NCBI RefSeq assembly: GCF_001894985.1
Contig: NZ_BCXG01000001.1
Span: 1-64,000 of the forward strand
DNA: 64,000 bases
Direction of reading: 5' to 3'
DNA from: Rhodococcus tukisamuensis NBRC 100609
Lineage (GTDB): Bacteria; Actinomycetota; Actinomycetes; Mycobacteriales; Mycobacteriaceae
This document shows positions 44,246 to 53,900 of the stretch, piece after piece (the stretch's first letter is position 1; the number at the start of each line of letters is the position of its first letter). A program made the position numbers and the translations under genes. Under the pieces are notes generated by a model that worked only from the letters and a program-made list of their open reading frames with translations, had not been told where the DNA came from and ran no database searches.

Positions 44246-45232
44246 ATGACCGCGCCGAGCTATCCACTCTGGGAGCAGCACTGCTGCCTGCCGCTGCAGC
44301 CGAGCGCCTCGATCGGGGAGTTGCTGCGGTACCGCCGGCCGGCGGGCAGTTACCTCTCGGTCAACGTGGGGTACGCGCCGCAGTCGCTCGCCGAGGCGAC
44401 CGGCATCGCCGAGAGCTTCCGGGACCAGGCGCGGGAGTACGACGCCGTCGAGCCGATTGCCACCCTCGCGGACGTGGACGCCGTGCGCGCCGGCGGTGGG
44501 ATCGCGCTGGCCTTCGACCTCGAGGACTCCAACCCCCTGGACGGTGACCCGGCCAACCTCGCGCACTTCTACCGGCTGGGGGTGCGCTCGATGCTGCCCA
44601 CCTACAACCACGCCAACGCGGCGGGCTGCGGGTGCCTCGACGCCACCGACACCGGACTGACCGGGTACGGCCGCGACCTGGTCCGCGAGATGAACGCGGT
44701 CGGGATGATGGTCGACGGCTCGCACTGCTCGGTCCGGACCGGTCTGGACCTGGCCGAGACCACGACGCGGCCGATGATCTACAGCCACTCCAACCTGCGC
44801 CGGCTGTGGGAGCACCCCCGCAACATCACCGACGAGCAGGCCCGCACCTGCGCCGAGACCGGCGGGGTGATCGGGATCAACGGTGTCGGCATCTTCCTCG
44901 GCGTCAACGGCCCGGACGACCACGCGCGCCGGCTGTCCGCGATGGCCGACCACATCGAGGCCGCCGTCGACCTGGTCGGCGTCGAACACGTCGGGATCGG
45001 GTCCGACTACTCGTTCGACCACGAGGACTTCCTAGTTGAGATCGCCACCCACTCGGAGTCCTTCTCCGCGGCGTACACCGCGTGGGGCCCGCTGCAGTGG
45101 GTGCCGCCGGAGGACACCCTGACCCTGGACCGGGTGCTGCGCGAGCGGGGGTTCGACGAGCCCGCGATCGAGGCCGTGTACGGCGGCAACTTTGCCCGCG
45201 TGGCCGCACAGGTGTGGTCTACCGGCGGGTAA
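44246..45232 (+). CDS. Membrane dipeptidase family (M19) protein with altered metal motif
   Basis: A 328-residue M19-type dipeptidase. Conserved pieces are FDLEDSN (bridging Glu93), MVDGSHCS (H160), YSHSNLRRLWEHPRN (H181) and GIGSDYSFD (D254). The first metal motif, normally H-x-D, reads EQHCCLPL (H12-x-C14), so an Asp ligand is replaced by Cys. Either Cys binds the metal or catalysis is changed. Length and overall order are otherwise normal. No signal peptide is visible. The ATG at 44246 is close to the promoter of the divergent prolyl oligopeptidase. Dipeptide, beta-lactam-like or other amide substrates are possible. Confidence 0.83.
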   Translation: MTAPSYPLWEQHCCLPLQPSASIGELLRYRRPAGSYLSVNVGYAPQSLAEATGIAESFRDQAREYDAVEPIATLADVDAVRAGGGIALAFDLEDSNPLDGDPANLAHFYRLGVRSMLPTYNHANAAGCGCLDATDTGLTGYGRDLVREMNAVGMMVDGSHCSVRTGLDLAETTTRPMIYSHSNLRRLWEHPRNITDEQARTCAETGGVIGINGVGIFLGVNGPDDHARRLSAMADHIEAAVDLVGVEHVGIGSDYSFDHEDFLVEIATHSESFSAAYTAWGPLQWVPPEDTLTLDRVLRERGFDEPAIEAVYGGNFARVAAQVWSTGG

Positions 45233-45281
45233 GGAGACCGTCTCGGGACAGCGAATCGGGGCGGGACTACCCTGATGTCTC

Positions 45282-46691
45282 GTGACCTCACACTATGACG
45301 TCGTTGTCCTCGGTGCCGGTCCCGGTGGGTACGTCGCTGCTATCCGCGCGGCACAGCTGGGCCTGAAAACCGCCATCATCGAAGAGAAGTACTGGGGCGG
45401 TGTCTGCCTCAACGTGGGCTGCATCCCGTCCAAGGCGCTCCTGCGCAACGCGGAGCTCGCGCACATCTTCCACAACGAGGCCAAGACCTTCGGCATCTCG
45501 GGAGACGTGAGCTTCGACTTCGGAGCAGCCTTCGACCGCAGCCGGCAGGTAGCCGACGGCCGCGTCAAGGGCGTGCACTTCCTGATGAAGAAGAACAAGA
45601 TCACCGAGTACGAGGGTCGCGGCAGCTTCACCAGCGCCAACGCCATCACGGTGACCAAGGCCGACGGCTCCACGGAGTCCGTCACCTTCGACAATGTCAT
45701 CATCGCCACCGGCACCAAGACCCGCCTGCTGCCGGGCACCTCGCTCAGCGCGAACGTGGTGACCTACGAAGAGCAGATCCTCACCAAGGACCTGCCGGGC
45801 TCGATCCTCATCGTCGGTGCCGGCGCGATCGGCATGGAGTTCGCCTACGTCCTGCACAACTACGGCGTGAAGGTGACGATCGTCGAGTTCCTCGACCGCG
45901 CGCTGCCGAACGAGGACGCGGACGTCTCCAAGGAGATCGCGAAGCGGTACAAGAAGTACGGGATCGACATCAAGACCTCCACCGGGGTCCAGACGATCAC
46001 CGACAACGGCGCCGCCGGCGTCACCGTCACCATGGCCAAGAACGGCAGCGACCAGGTCGAGACCGTCGTGGTCGACAAGGTGCTGCAGGCCATCGGCTTC
46101 GCCCCGCAGATCGAGGGCTTCGGCCTGGAGAACACCGGCGTCGCCCTCACCGACCGCGGCGCCGCCATCGCGATCGACGAGCGGATGCGCACCAACGTCC
46201 CCGGCATCTACGCGATCGGTGACGTCACCGCGAAGCTGCAGCTCGCGCACGTCGCCGAGGCACAGGGCGTCGTCGCCGCCGAGACCATCGGCAACGCCGA
46301 GACCCTCGAGCTGGGCGACTACCGGATGATGCCGCGCGCCACCTTCTGCCAGCCGCAGGTCGCGAGCTTCGGTCTCACCGAGGAGCAGGCCAAGGCGGAG
46401 GGCTACGACGTCAAGGTCGCGACCTTCCCGTTCACCGCGAACGGCAAGGCACACGGCCTGGCCGACCCGTACGGCTTCGTCAAGCTCATCGCCGACAAGA
46501 CGCACGGCGAGCTGCTCGGCGGCCACCTCATCGGCCCCGACGTCTCCGAGCTGCTGCCCGAGCTGACCCTGGCCCAGAAGTGGGACCTGACGGTCAACGA
46601 GCTCGCGCGCAACGTCCACACGCACCCCACGCTCAGCGAGGCGCTGCAGGAGGCCATCCACGGCCTCGCCGGACACATGATCAACTTCTAG
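45282..46691 (+). CDS. lpdA: Dihydrolipoamide dehydrogenase (E3)
   Basis: A 469-residue FAD disulfide reductase serving the pyruvate and 2-oxo acid dehydrogenase complexes, and in mycobacteria also peroxide defence (LpdC, Rv0462). FAD binding is by [14 protein letters not shown], the redox disulfide by [13 protein letters not shown] (C42, C47), NAD binding by [14 protein letters not shown], and the C-terminal base pair by HTHPTLSE. The GTG start lacks a ribosome site, and TACCCT stands about ten bases upstream, so translation may be leaderless. A strong terminator follows. No complex partner genes are adjacent. Confidence 0.96.
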   Translation: MTSHYDVVVLGAGPGGYVAAIRAAQLGLKTAIIEEKYWGGVCLNVGCIPSKALLRNAELAHIFHNEAKTFGISGDVSFDFGAAFDRSRQVADGRVKGVHFLMKKNKITEYEGRGSFTSANAITVTKADGSTESVTFDNVIIATGTKTRLLPGTSLSANVVTYEEQILTKDLPGSILIVGAGAIGMEFAYVLHNYGVKVTIVEFLDRALPNEDADVSKEIAKRYKKYGIDIKTSTGVQTITDNGAAGVTVTMAKNGSDQVETVVVDKVLQAIGFAPQIEGFGLENTGVALTDRGAAIAIDERMRTNVPGIYAIGDVTAKLQLAHVAEAQGVVAAETIGNAETLELGDYRMMPRATFCQPQVASFGLTEEQAKAEGYDVKVATFPFTANGKAHGLADPYGFVKLIADKTHGELLGGHLIGPDVSELLPELTLAQKWDLTVNELARNVHTHPTLSEALQEAIHGLAGHMINF

Positions 46692-46702
46692 ACCCCCACA
46701 TA

Positions 46703-46744
46703 CGCGAACGGCCCCGCCCCCTGTTGGGAGCGGGGCCGTTCGCG
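46703..46744. terminator. lpd terminator
   Basis: CGCGAACGGCCCCGC (46703-46717) and GCGGGGCCGTTCGCG (46730-46744) form a perfect 15-bp stem with a 12-base loop, 11 bases after the lpd stop. Confidence 0.88.
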
Positions 46745-46766
46745 TTCGCGGAGGCACTTCGGGCCC

Positions 46767-46806
46767 GTGCGTGGTTTGCGGGTCCGGGGACCCGCAAACC
46801 ACGCAC
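46767..46806. terminator. Second strong hairpin between lpd and the MFS exporter
   Basis: Perfect 18-bp arms GTGCGTGGTTTGCGGGTC (46767-46784) and GACCCGCAAACCACGCAC (46789-46806) with a 4-base loop, 15 bases beyond the end of the convergent exporter gene. GGCGG-AG-CCGCC follows at once. It likely ends exporter transcripts, and a mobile palindrome family is an alternative. Confidence 0.7.
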
Positions 46807-46821
46807 GAGCGGCGGAGCCGC

Positions 46822-48426
46822 CTAGTGGATGCCGACGGGGGCCTCGTCGGGCAGGTCGCCCTTCTTGGCGCGGACCAGCACCAGCACCACCGGGGTGATG
46901 ACGGCCAACAGGATTGCTGTCCAGGCGAAGACCGCGGAGTAGCCCGACACCTCGGCGCCGAAGAAGTAGTCGGTCAGCGAGTCGACGAAGTCCTGCACCG
47001 GCTGCGGCAGCAGGGCGATCTGGCCGGGGTCCGGGACAGTGGCATTCGCCAGGTCGGTCGGGACCATGGAGTCCGGTACGCCCTCGGGCGGCACCGGCGC
47101 CGCGTGGTCGGCCGTGAACGAGGCCTTTGCCGACGCGTAGACGGTGGTGAACAGCGCCGTGCCGAGCGCGCCGCCCACCTGCAGGGTGGCGTTGACCAGG
47201 GCGCTCGCGGCACCGGCGTCGTGATTCGGGACGCCGATCAGTGCCAGGTTCTGCATCGGCACCATCAGCAGTCCGAGCCCGAGGCCGAGGATCGCCAGGC
47301 CCGGGAACACGTGCGTCCAGTAGGAGCTGTGCACCTCGATCTGCGACAACATCAGCAGGCCGGCCGCCGCGACCACGGGGCCGGTCACCATCAGCGGCTT
47401 CGGCCCGATCCGGGTGGACAACTGCGCCGCCACCGTGGACGCGATCACGATGAAGAACGCCATCGGCAGGGAGCCGACGCCCGACATGACCGGGCTGAAA
47501 CCGAGCACGATCTGCAGGTAGAACGTCAGGTAGAGGGTGGCGCCGAGCAGCGCCGAACCGACCAGCATCGAGCCGATCAGGGCCGCGCCGCGGTCGCGAT
47601 GCCACGGAATGCTCAGCGGCAGGAGGGGGTTCGCGGTGCGGCGCTCCACCAGCACGAAGAGCGTGAGGAATGCCAGGCCCAGCGCGATGAACGCGATGGT
47701 GTCGGGCTGACCCCAGCCGTGCTCGGCCCGGGTGAAGCCGTAGACCAGCGAGCCGAGGCCGAGCGCGATCAGGACCGCGCCGGGCAGGTCGTAGCTGGTG
47801 TCACCGTGCGCCTTGGTCTCCTTGACGATCGGGACGGTGACGGCGATCGCGAAGAGGGCGATCGGGATGTTCACCAGCAGGCACCAGCGCCAGTCCACGT
47901 ACTGCGTCAGGACGCCGCCGAGCAGCAGGCCGATGGCCGCGCCGCCGCCCGAGATCGCGCCGTACACGGCGAACGCCTTGGCGCGCTCCTTCTCGCCGAC
48001 GAAGGTCGTGGTCAGGATCGACAGGGCGGCGGGGGCGAGCAGCGCCGCGAAGACGCCCTGGCCGGCGCGCGCGACGAACAGTTCGATGCCGGTCTGCGCG
48101 AACCCGCCGACGGCCGAGGCGACCGCGAAGCCGGCCATGCCGACGATGAACGAGCGCTTGCGTCCCCAGTAGTCGGCGATGCGGCCGCCGAGAAGCAGCA
48201 GCGCGCCGAACGCGAGCGCGTACGACGTCACCACCCACGCGCGGTCGAGGTCGCTGATGTTCAGGTCGGCCTGCGCCGCGGGCAGCGCGATCGAGACGAT
48301 CGTGCCGTCGAGCACGACCATCAGCTGCGCGAACGCGACGATGCAGAGCACCAGCCAGCGCCGCTCGTGGTTGGGATTGTCGGAGGCCGGCCCGGCGGCG
48401 CTCTCGACGGTGGAGATGGTGGTCAC
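46822..48426 (-). CDS. MFS drug exporter, DHA2 (14-helix) family
   Basis: A 534-residue transporter closely related to the exporter at the left edge: LDGTIVSIALPAAQADL, the loop motif GGRIADYWGRKRSF, GQGVFAALLAPAALSIL and a Gly-rich motif C (GAISGGGAAIGLLLGG). It has about 14 helices, with one larger external loop near the C terminus (PEGVPDSMVPTDLANATVP). It should export hydrophobic compounds by proton antiport. It is divergent from a TetR gene with a palindrome in between, the same arrangement as at 45-2434, so the two modules may be related copies. The substrate is unknown. Confidence 0.9.
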   Translation of the reverse strand: MTTISTVESAAGPASDNPNHERRWLVLCIVAFAQLMVVLDGTIVSIALPAAQADLNISDLDRAWVVTSYALAFGALLLLGGRIADYWGRKRSFIVGMAGFAVASAVGGFAQTGIELFVARAGQGVFAALLAPAALSILTTTFVGEKERAKAFAVYGAISGGGAAIGLLLGGVLTQYVDWRWCLLVNIPIALFAIAVTVPIVKETKAHGDTSYDLPGAVLIALGLGSLVYGFTRAEHGWGQPDTIAFIALGLAFLTLFVLVERRTANPLLPLSIPWHRDRGAALIGSMLVGSALLGATLYLTFYLQIVLGFSPVMSGVGSLPMAFFIVIASTVAAQLSTRIGPKPLMVTGPVVAAAGLLMLSQIEVHSSYWTHVFPGLAILGLGLGLLMVPMQNLALIGVPNHDAGAASALVNATLQVGGALGTALFTTVYASAKASFTADHAAPVPPEGVPDSMVPTDLANATVPDPGQIALLPQPVQDFVDSLTDYFFGAEVSGYSAVFAWTAILLAVITPVVLVLVRAKKGDLPDEAPVGIH

Positions 48427-48512
48427 GGGATTCCTCGGGGTCGGCGGTTACACGCCACGGCGATCGCACGGACGACCGGCCTGAAGCTACCGAGTCGCCC
48501 CGGGACGAGTCA

Positions 48513-48528
48513 AACGAAATAGTTCGTT
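48513..48528. promoter_or_regulatory. TetR operator candidate
   Basis: AACGAA-ATAG-TTCGTT is a palindrome with perfect 6-bp arms in the 119-base gap between the divergent exporter and TetR genes, 18 bases before the TetR start. It is unlike the operators at 1628-1689, so the two regulators should not cross-react. Confidence 0.65.
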
Positions 48529-48545
48529 CGGTTACGATCGTCACC

Positions 48546-49121
48546 ATGGCAGCCCCGGACGTGAGTGCAACGAAACAGCGGATCCTCGACGCGGCGAGCG
48601 CCGAGTTCGGCACCTACGGGTTGGCCGGGGCGCGCATCGACCGCATCGCGTCGGAGGCGAAGGCCAGCAAGGAACGCCTGTACGCGTACTTCGGCGACAA
48701 GGTGGCCCTGTTCCATGCGGTGCTCGACGCCAACTTCGCCGAGGCCATGGAGAACCTCTCGTTCGACGGCGCCGACATGCCGGAGCACGCGGTCGCGCTG
48801 TTCGACGACATGCTCGCCAAACCCGACATCCAGCGAATGATGATCTGGGGCCAACTGCAGGGCGAGTCGACCCGGATGCGCGAACTGGCCGAGTCGCACC
48901 CGAGTTGGGAACGTCGAACCGGCTCGATCCGCCGGGCGCAGTCGGACGGCATCGTCGACGCCCGCTGGGAGCCGCGGGAACTGATCACCATGATGTTCGG
49001 CATCGTCTTCGGCTGGGTGGTGGCTCCCGGCGCCGACTGCAACGACGGCCTCGACGAAGACGCCCTCGCGCACCGCCGTGACGTGGTGCACGAGGCCGTC
49101 CGCCGGCTCTGCGCTCCCTGA
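48546..49121 (+). CDS. TetR-family regulator of the MFS exporter
   Basis: A 191-residue regulator. The helix-turn-helix (about 8-55) is KQRILDAASAEFGTYGLAGA followed by RIDRIASEAKASKERLYAYF. The C-terminal domain (WERRTGSIRRAQSDGIVDAR) resembles the group of TetR proteins beside MFS pumps. It is divergent from the exporter, with a perfect palindrome close to its start codon. It probably represses itself and the pump. The ligand is unknown. Confidence 0.87.
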   Translation: MAAPDVSATKQRILDAASAEFGTYGLAGARIDRIASEAKASKERLYAYFGDKVALFHAVLDANFAEAMENLSFDGADMPEHAVALFDDMLAKPDIQRMMIWGQLQGESTRMRELAESHPSWERRTGSIRRAQSDGIVDARWEPRELITMMFGIVFGWVVAPGADCNDGLDEDALAHRRDVVHEAVRRLCAP

Positions 49122-49126
49122 CCTGG

Positions 49127-49166
49127 TAGGCGCCTGCGGCGCTCGTACGAGCAGCGGAGCTGCCTA
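49127..49166. terminator. Bidirectional hairpin between TetR and allophanate hydrolase genes
   Basis: TAGGC (49127-49131) and GCCTA (49162-49166) flank the perfect palindrome GCTCGTACGAGC (49141-49152). The structure sits between two converging stop codons. Confidence 0.5.
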
Positions 49167-50903
49167 GCGGGCCAGGTACGCCCGCCAGCCGCCGAACTCG
49201 GTGATGTCGGTGGCGCCGGCCACCGAGTCGTGGGTGCAGCTGAACCCGACGACGGCCCGGCCGTCGGCCAGCTCGACGCGGGTGAGCGCCATCGGCGCGG
49301 GCAGCGCCGCGAGGAAGGTGCCGAGACCCGCGGTCGACACCCGGAACAGCTCGCCGAGGATCGGCGCGCCCAGCCCGGGTCCGCGGCGCACCAGGCCCGG
49401 CTTGGCCGGCGTGGTGTCCAGCGCGGCGAGCCGGTACGCGTCGGTGGTGGTGACGGTGCCCGCGAACCGTGCGCCGAGGTCCTCGAGCTGGAAGTGCAGC
49501 GGCTGCCCGCGCAGGTGGGCACCGAACACGGCGAGCTCGACGCCCTCGTCGGCCAGGGTGGGCGCGTCCACACCGGCGAGCCGGGCGGCCAGGTCGACCG
49601 CCACCTGGTCGTCGAAGGCAGGGACGACGAACGTGACGCCGAACGGGTCGCCGGTTGCGGTGTCGGCGCCGGGCACCGCAACCGCGGCCATGTCCAGCAG
49701 GTTGCAGAAGTTGGTGTACGTCCCCATCCGCCGGTTGATGCCGATCGGGTCCTGTCGCACCGCAGCGATTGTCGGGTGCTCCGTGGTTGTGGGTAGCAGC
49801 AGCGCGTCGAATCCCGCCAGCAGTTCGCGTGCCGCGGCCCGGGCGCGGGCGAGTGCGTCGAGGTCTTCGGCGAACTCGTGCCCGGTCGTGTTCGCGGCGG
49901 CGGCGACGATGGCGGCCACGGTGGGGTCGGCGCCGGCCGGGCCGGTGGCGAGGAAGGCCCCGACCGCGGCGTACCGCTCGGCCACCATCGCACCGTCGTA
50001 GAGCAGTCGGGCGGCGCCGAGGAGCGGCGAGATGTCGACGTGCTCGACGGCGGTGCCACTGCCGGCCAGGGCGGTCACGGTGCGCTCGAAGGCATCGCGG
50101 TAGCCGGGGCAGAGGGCCGCCAGGTCCTCCGGCCGAGGCACCGCGACTCGCGGCGCGCTGGGGGCCGCCAGCCGTAGGTCCGCGGGCCAGCGCCTGCTTC
50201 GCGGATCGCGCGGGTCCGGGGCCGCCATGATGCGGGCCGCCGTGACGGCGAGGTCGAGATCGGCCGCGAACACGGTGAGGCAGTCGTAGTCGACGCAGGC
50301 CGGCACGACGCCGTGGGTCGAGACCACCCCCATCGTCGCCTTGACCCCGACGATCCGGTTCAGGGCCGCCGGCACCCGGCCGGAACCGGCGGTGTCGGTG
50401 CCGATTCCGATGTCGGCGATGCCCAGCGCCACGGCCACCGCGGATCCCGAACTCGAGCCGCCAGACACCCGCTCGGGATCGACGGCGGACCGCACCGCGC
50501 CGTACGGACTGCGGGTGCCGACCAGGCCGGTCGCGAACTGGTCGAGGTTGGTCTTGCCGAGCACCACGGCGCCGCGGGCCACCAGGCGGGCGACCGCGCT
50601 CGCGGTGGCGTCGGGCCGGTAGGCGAACTCGGGGCAGGCCGCGGTGGTGGGCAGCCCCGCCACGTCGACGTTGTCCTTGACCGCCAGCAGCTGGCCGGCC
50701 AGTGGCAGCGGCTCGCCCGCGGCCAGGCGGGCCGCCACCGCGTCGGCCTCGGCGCGGACCTCCGCCTCTGGCCGCAGCGTGATCCACACCTCGGGCCGGT
50801 CCACCTCCTCGATCCGGCGGTACGCCGCGTCGACGCGGTCGGCGGGGGAGACGCCCGCGGCGCCGCGGGCGTCCCCGGTGCTGCCTGCGATGTCGATGCT
50901 CAT
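49164..50903 (-). CDS. atzF: Allophanate hydrolase
   Basis: A 579-residue amidase-signature enzyme that splits allophanate into two ammonia and two CO2, the second step of ATP-dependent urea breakdown. The Ser-cisSer-Lys triad is visible: K76 in AVKDNVDV, the Ser run 150-152 in GGSSSGS, and the nucleophile S174 in GTDTAGSGRVPA. The C-terminal third (from about residue 450, FGAHLRGQPLHFQLEDLGAR and GFSCTHD) is the AtzF-type C-terminal domain, so the enzyme is full length. Its ATG overlaps the urea carboxylase stop by four bases. The pair does the job of fungal urea amidolyase in two chains. Confidence 0.93.
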   Translation of the reverse strand: MSIDIAGSTGDARGAAGVSPADRVDAAYRRIEEVDRPEVWITLRPEAEVRAEADAVAARLAAGEPLPLAGQLLAVKDNVDVAGLPTTAACPEFAYRPDATASAVARLVARGAVVLGKTNLDQFATGLVGTRSPYGAVRSAVDPERVSGGSSSGSAVAVALGIADIGIGTDTAGSGRVPAALNRIVGVKATMGVVSTHGVVPACVDYDCLTVFAADLDLAVTAARIMAAPDPRDPRSRRWPADLRLAAPSAPRVAVPRPEDLAALCPGYRDAFERTVTALAGSGTAVEHVDISPLLGAARLLYDGAMVAERYAAVGAFLATGPAGADPTVAAIVAAAANTTGHEFAEDLDALARARAAARELLAGFDALLLPTTTEHPTIAAVRQDPIGINRRMGTYTNFCNLLDMAAVAVPGADTATGDPFGVTFVVPAFDDQVAVDLAARLAGVDAPTLADEGVELAVFGAHLRGQPLHFQLEDLGARFAGTVTTTDAYRLAALDTTPAKPGLVRRGPGLGAPILGELFRVSTAGLGTFLAALPAPMALTRVELADGRAVVGFSCTHDSVAGATDITEFGGWRAYLAR

Positions 50904-53900
50904 GCCTGCACCCCTTCGATCTCGGCCTGTCCGATCACCGCGAGCGGGGTGCCCGGCTCGACCTTGTCGCCCGGTGCGACAAGGACCTTCAGGATCGTTC
51001 CGGATGCGGGACAGGGGACCGGCAGCTCCAGCTTCATCGCCTCGAGAACCAGCGCGCACCGTCCAGACTCGACCTGCATCCCCGGCTCGACCTCCACCCG
51101 CCAGACGCTGCCGACCATGGGTGCCTCGAGCACCACCGCGCCCGGCGGCAGGTCGGCGATCTCGGTCGCGGCCGGCTCCGGGGCCGGCACGAGTTCCACC
51201 CGGTCGAATTCGCCCGCCGCGCGCCAGGCGGCCTTCTCGGCCTCGAACGCCGCGGACTGCCGGGCTTCGAATGCCGCGATGGACTCCGCGTTCGCGTCCA
51301 GGAAGCTCAGGTGGTCCGCGAACGCGAAGGTGCCGTCGGAGACCTCGGCGTCGAAGCGTCCGGACGCCGCCTGCGCGCGGTACTCCGACAACTGCTCCGG
51401 GCTCACGGGCTCCCAGACGATGCGGTCGAAGAAACGGAACATCCAGGGCTTGTCCTGCTCGAAGGGCGGGTGCTGCCGGTAGCCCGACCAGATCGGCACG
51501 GTCCGCCCGATCAGCTGGTACCCGCCCGGCGACTCCATGCCGTAGACGCAGAGGTACTTGCCGCCGATCCCGACCGCGTCGGACGGGGTCCAGGTGCGTG
51601 CCGGGTTGTACTTCGTGGTCACCAGCCGGTGCCGCGGATCGAGCGGAACCGCCAGCGGCGCACCGAGGTACACGTCGCCGAGGCCGAGGACCAGGTACTG
51701 CGCGTCGAAGACGGCGTCACGCACCTCGTCGACGCTCGACAGACCGTTGACCCGTCGGATGAACTCGGTGTTCGACGGCAGCCAGGGCGCCTCGTCGCGG
51801 ACGCCGTTCCGGTACCTGTCGATGGCCTCGGCGATGGACGGGTCGTCGAAGGAGAGCGGCAACCGGACCGTCCGGCTCGGGACCACGAGGTCGCCGGTCA
51901 GCGGCAACGAGTCCTCGATGTCCTGCAACAGTCCGAGCAGGCGGTAGGCCGGCAGCACGTCCGGGTCGAAGTGCAGGTGCAGCGACCGCACGCCCGGTGT
52001 GACGTCGATCAGGCCCGGGATCCGTTGCCGCGTCAGCTCTGTCGCGAGCACGTGGACGCGCATGCGCAGGCCGAGATCGAGTTCCATCGAGCCGTACTCG
52101 ACCAGGATGTTGTCGTCCCCGCCGCGAAGGTACGCCACCTCCGGACGGTCCGGGAGCCGCGGCGAGCTGCCGAGCATGCCGCCGTCGCTGCCGGTCGCCC
52201 GCAGTTCGGCCGGCGGAAGGTCGAGCGCCCGTACGGAATCCGACCCCCGCAGCGCCGCCGCGCCGGCGTCGGTGACCGGGACGAAGCGGACCTCGTCGCC
52301 GGGGCGGATCTGGCCGAGCTTCCAGCGGTGCGCCCGCGTCACGGTGAGCGGGCAGGCGAAACCGCCGAGGCTGGGGCCGTCGGGCCCGAGCAGGATGGGG
52401 GTGTCCCCGGAGACGTTGAGGGCGCCGACGCTGTACGGGTTGTCGTGCAGGTTCGACGGGTGCAGGCCGGCCTCGCCGCCGTCCGCTCGGGACCAGGTGG
52501 GCTTGGGTCCGTCGAGGCGGATCCCGGTGCGGTTGGCGTGCGTCTGCACCCGCCAGGTGGTCTCGTAGAACTGCGTCATGTCGGACTCGGTGAAGTACGA
52601 CGGCGCCGGCTGCGGTCCCTCCGTCACCGCGAGGTGCCAGGTGTGCGTGAGGGTGGGCCGGCTGTCCGGCGGAACAGGTTGTGGCGCAGTGAGTCCTGCG
52701 GTGTCCTCGAACAGGCCGAGGACGTCGCCGGTGGCGACCGCCTTGCCCGTGACGCCGCCGAAGCCGCCGAGGGTGAAGGTGGACGCGCTGCCGTGGAAGA
52801 GCGGCGCGTTGATGCCGCCGCGGATTGCGACGTAGGTCCGCAGGCCGGTGTCGGTGGGGGTCCCGACGTCGAGGACGGTGCCCGCCGGCACGTTCACCGG
52901 CACCCACATCGGCACGCTCACGCCGTCGACGGTCACCGGGGCCTGCGCGCCGGTGACGCACACGAGCGTGTCGTCGGAGAACCGGAGCGCGGGGCCGAGC
53001 AGGGTGCACTCGAGGCCGGGTGCACCCGCCGGGTTCCCGACCGCGGTGTTGGCCAGTTGGAACGAGAGGTCGTCCATCGGGCCGGACGGCGGGATGCCCA
53101 CCTCCCACAGACCGATCCGGCCGGGATGGTCCTGCACGGTCGTCATGGTCCCGGCCCGCAGCACGTCCGCGCGCAGCCCGGTCGGGCGCAGCCCGGTCAG
53201 CGATGCGGTGGTGTGGGTGGCGTCGAGAACCGTTGTGTGCGTGCAGATCCGGCGCAGCTGCGGCAGGTTTGTCTGGACGCCGAAGATGCGCGTCTCGGCC
53301 AGGGCCGCACCGAGGGCGGCGAAGGCCCCCGACCGCGTCGGCGAGGCCGTGATCACCTTGGCGAGCAGGGGGTCGTAGTGCGAGCTCACCTCGGTGCCGG
53401 TGTCCACCCAGGTCTCGACGCGGGTGTGGGCGGGGAACTCGACGCTGGTCAGCCGACCCGCGCTGGGCCGGTAGTCGTGGCCGGGGTCCTCCGCGTACAC
53501 GCGGGCCTCCACCGCACAGCCGGTGATTGCGGGGCCGGAGTCCGGGAGCCCGTCGAGTATGGCGCGATCGCCCCGCGCGAGTCGCAGCATCCAGGCCACC
53601 AGGTCGACGCCGGTGACCTCCTCGGTGACGGGGTGCTCGACCTGCAGTCGGGTGTTCATCTCCAGGAAGGACGCCTCGCCGCGGGCGACGTCGTAGACGA
53701 ACTCGACGGTGCCGGCCGAGCGGTAGTCCACCGACGACGCCAGCCGCCGCGACGAGCTGAGCAGTTGCTCGACCACGTGCTCGGGCAGCCCCGGCGCGGG
53801 GGCCTCCTCCACGACCTTCTGGTTGCGTCGCTGCAGCGAGCAGTCCCGGGTGCCGAGGCTGACGGTGCGGCCAAGCCCGTCCCCGAACACCTGCACCTCG

